Source of the DNA: an uncultured Christensenellaceae bacterium
GTDB lineage: Bacteria > Bacillota > Clostridia > Christensenellales > Pumilibacteraceae
Assembly (NCBI GenBank): GCA_910588315.1
Contig: CAJUQF010000045.1
Location: 1-14,630 of the forward strand
Direction of reading: 5' to 3'
Length of the DNA stretch: 14,630 nucleotides
The notes beneath the pieces are model-generated. The model saw only the letters and a list, made by a program, of their open reading frames with translations. It was not told the DNA's origin and searched no databases. Position 1 is the stretch's first letter, and each line of letters begins with the position of its first letter. The translations under genes and the position numbers were made by a program. Positions 12,933-14,630 of this stretch are shown piece by piece.

Positions 12933-13856
12933 TCAATTCTTATCGCGGTTTTTACACAACTTGTTTATCGCCACGAACGCCGCGACGAGCGCCGCTATCG
13001 AACATATCACTACGACGTACATCACCCATTGCGGTACGAGGTTATCGAAGAAATAAAACCGCGCGTCGAACCCATCAAGCAAGCCGTTTACCGCGGTTTC
13101 GGGAATTCCCTGTTCGATCATCGACGTGCCGTAGCCGCTCAAAAAATGCGTGCGAAATATCCCCGTGCAGTATGTACCCGGCAAACACATAATGGTATTT
13201 GCCATGCCCGACGAAAACTGAGAGATCGGATAATACGCGCCGCAGATAAAGCCGTATATAGACGACACTATAGTCGATACCGCATTTATAGCGCCGTTGC
13301 TTTTAAGAAAATAGCACACGACGGAAGACAGCGCAGTGCCGAACAGCGACGCCAATATTACGTCGAGAATGACTGCAAACGTCTCGCCTACGCTCATCGA
13401 CCAACCCATACCGGCTATATAGCAAAACCCGACCGCCGTCGTGATAAGACATATACAGATCGTTACTATAGCCGTTGCGAAATAATAACCCAAAACGATA
13501 ACGCGACCCTTTGCCGGAGTTACCGTAATGTCGTTGCGCGCGCCGCTCACTTTATCCGAAACCATATTCATATTCGCGACGAACGCGACGGTGGTGCAAC
13601 ACACCGAAAGCACGGACGACACTTCATACGACGCGACAAGTCCGTTGACCGTTTTCGCATCGAGCGCCGCAGCGCCTTCGAGCATCGCGTCGAACGACTG
13701 CAAAAACACCTTATGCAAAAACAGCGCATAAAGCACCATAAGCACCAACGGCGCGATAAACGCGGCTATAAAAGAGCCTTTGTCCTTGAAAAACACTTTT
13801 ATGTTTCGCGCGGTAAAAGCGCATACCTGCCGCAGTTCGGTCTTGATATCGGTCAT
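12933..13856 (-). CDS. ABC-2 type transporter permease (307 aa), DrrB-like
   Basis: Membrane subunit of an ABC exporter. The basic N-terminus with KVFFKDKGSF (20-29) is followed by six predicted transmembrane segments at about 30-48, 78-98, 119-146, 157-183, 192-212 and 276-298. The large extracytoplasmic loop lies between the fifth and sixth (213-275), the usual ABC-2 layout. Between segments two and three, NDITVTPAKG (108-117) resembles the cytosolic loop seen in DrrB-like permeases. Its ATG overlaps the stop of the ATPase gene in ATGA (13856-13853), so the two are co-translated. A strong AAGGGAGG precedes it. The substrate cannot be inferred: drug, antibiotic, lipid or polysaccharide export are all used by this family. 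Confidence 0.92.
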   Translation of the reverse strand: MTDIKTELRQVCAFTARNIKVFFKDKGSFIAAFIAPLVLMVLYALFLHKVFLQSFDAMLEGAAALDAKTVNGLVASYEVSSVLSVCCTTVAFVANMNMVSDKVSGARNDITVTPAKGRVIVLGYYFATAIVTICICLITTAVGFCYIAGMGWSMSVGETFAVILDVILASLFGTALSSVVCYFLKSNGAINAVSTIVSSIYGFICGAYYPISQFSSGMANTIMCLPGTYCTGIFRTHFLSGYGTSMIEQGIPETAVNGLLDGFDARFYFFDNLVPQWVMYVVVICSIAALVAAFVAINKLCKNRDKN

Positions 13857-14630
13857 TGTTCGCCTCCCTTGATCCCCGTCGCCGCAATAAACACATCGTC
13901 CATCTTGCCCTTGCTGACTTCGTAATCGGTAAATAATTCGGGATTGCGTTTTATCAATGCGGTAGCCTCCGCCGTGTCTTTTACTTCCAAGCGGAACCCG
14001 CCGGGTATGCTTTCCAGCGGTTTCCCGAGCGGCGCAAGCTGCTCTTCCGTCTTATCGTACACCGATATAAAATCACCGGTGAAAGTGTTTTTGAGTTCTA
14101 TCGGAGTACCCTTTGCCACTATCCTGCCGGAATCGATGATAACGACGTAATCAGCGTCCGCCGCCTCTTCCATGTAATGCGTAGTCAAAAACACCGTAAT
14201 ATCGCCGCTGCGTCGCAACGTATCTATTACATTCCAAACGGTCTTACGCGTCTGCGGATCGAGTCCCGTAGTCGGCTCGTCGAGTATAAGAATGGACGGT
14301 TTATGTATAAGCGCACGCGCGATATCGCACCGCCTGCGCTGTCCGCCCGACAGCTTGCCGACCGAGCGTTTTTCGAGTTCGGACAGAGACAACATTTCGT
14401 CGAGCTCAGCATAACGCTTTTCAAACTCCGCGCCGAAAATACCGTAAAGCGCGGCTCTGTTTTTGAGATTGCTTTTTATGTTCAGGACCTTATCGAGCGC
14501 CGACGACTGAAACACCACGCCGATACGGCATTTTATCTTTTCCTGATCGCGCGCAATATCGAATCCGTCCACGCGAATACTGCCGCAGTCCGCAATAAGT
14601 CTGCCGCACAGCATGGATATCGTCGTAGAC
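13853..14630 (-). CDS. ABC transporter ATP-binding protein, DrrA-like (5' end outside the window)
   Basis: ATPase partner of the permease. The gene enters at the right edge. The first full codons read S-T-T-I-S-M-L-C-G, which is the end of Walker A (GKSTT) and the following helix, so the ATG at 14614 is internal and not the start. Numbering from that Met: Q-loop VVFQSSALD (33-41), signature LSGGQRRRCDIARAL (88-102), Walker B ILILDEP (109-115) with D-loop GLDPQT (118-123), and H-loop LTTHYMEEA (143-151). The C-terminal tail (about 170-253) is longer than the bare ATPase core and resembles the DrrA-type extension. TGA overlaps the ATG of the permease (ATGA). About 40 residues seem to be missing. 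Function as an exporter ATPase is firm. Confidence 0.93.
   Translation of the reverse strand, partial: STTISMLCGRLIADCGSIRVDGFDIARDQEKIKCRIGVVFQSSALDKVLNIKSNLKNRAALYGIFGAEFEKRYAELDEMLSLSELEKRSVGKLSGGQRRRCDIARALIHKPSILILDEPTTGLDPQTRKTVWNVIDTLRRSGDITVFLTTHYMEEAADADYVVIIDSGRIVAKGTPIELKNTFTGDFISVYDKTEEQLAPLGKPLESIPGGFRLEVKDTAEATALIKRNPELFTDYEVSKGKMDDVFIAATGIKGGEQ
13857..13870 (-). promoter_or_regulatory. Ribosome binding site of the ABC permease gene
   Basis: AAGGGAGG (13870-13863, minus strand) stands six bases before ATG 13856. It lies within the last codons of the ATPase gene, so re-initiation and fresh initiation are both possible. Confidence 0.8.

Noticed and set aside
13029..13925. A 298-codon plus-strand frame over the ABC permease gene
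   Set aside because: It is antisense to a clear six-helix permease in an operon with its ATPase. The product is Arg/His-rich with no motif.
14612..14614. ATG at 14614 as the start of the ABC ATPase
   Set aside because: The frame stays open to the window edge and encodes S-T-T-I-S before this Met, the tail of Walker A, so the true start is outside.

Overview
The window looks like chromosomal DNA of a Bacillota member, most likely an uncultured gut-type Clostridia lineage of moderate GC. The grounds are AddA/AddB instead of RecBCD, sigma-A type promoters, AGGAG-type ribosome binding sites on several genes, and the overall gene content. The taxonomic placement is inference. No tRNA, rRNA, CRISPR array, transposase, integrase or phage gene is visible.

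Layout. Positions 1-702 (minus strand) hold a GNAT-type acetyltransferase, followed by the ribosome binding site and start codon of a further gene that leaves the window at position 1. Positions 703-1032 are non-coding: a hairpin terminator and three copies of a TGTCATTTCGA-type extragenic repeat. Positions 1033-2169 (minus) encode a membrane protein of unknown function with three predicted membrane segments and a Pro/Gln/Glu-rich tail carrying repeated EPQ motifs. Positions 2315-8503 (minus) are addB-addA, encoding the double-strand-break-processing helicase/nuclease; AddB lacks the N-terminal Walker A motif but keeps its iron-sulfur cysteines. Divergent from addB, 8669-10530 (plus) is a two-gene unit of an unrecognised lipoprotein and a RimK-like ATP-grasp ligase. 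Positions 10685-12859 (plus) encode a soluble hybrid histidine kinase (PAS, PAS-like, HisKA, HATPase, receiver) behind a consensus promoter. A perfect palindromic terminator separates it from a convergent ABC-2 exporter operon (12933-14630, minus), whose ATPase gene is cut by the window edge inside its Walker A motif.

The most striking pattern is in the start sites. Three monocistronic or first-in-operon genes (the acetyltransferase, addB and the lipoprotein) have a -35/-10 promoter with a 17-base spacer and a -10 box ending exactly six bases before the ATG. Transcription would therefore begin at or next to the A of the start codon, giving leaderless mRNAs. None of the three has a Shine-Dalgarno sequence. 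Other genes in the same window have good ones (the EPQ membrane protein, the ABC permease, the kinase, and the gene at the left edge), so the organism seems to mix two modes of translation initiation.

Functionally the window is a mixture of housekeeping genes (recombination), signalling (orphan hybrid kinase), export (DrrAB-like transporter) and two poorly characterised loci (the EPQ membrane protein, and the lipoprotein/RimK-like pair). There is no clear evidence of a dedicated defence or mobile system.
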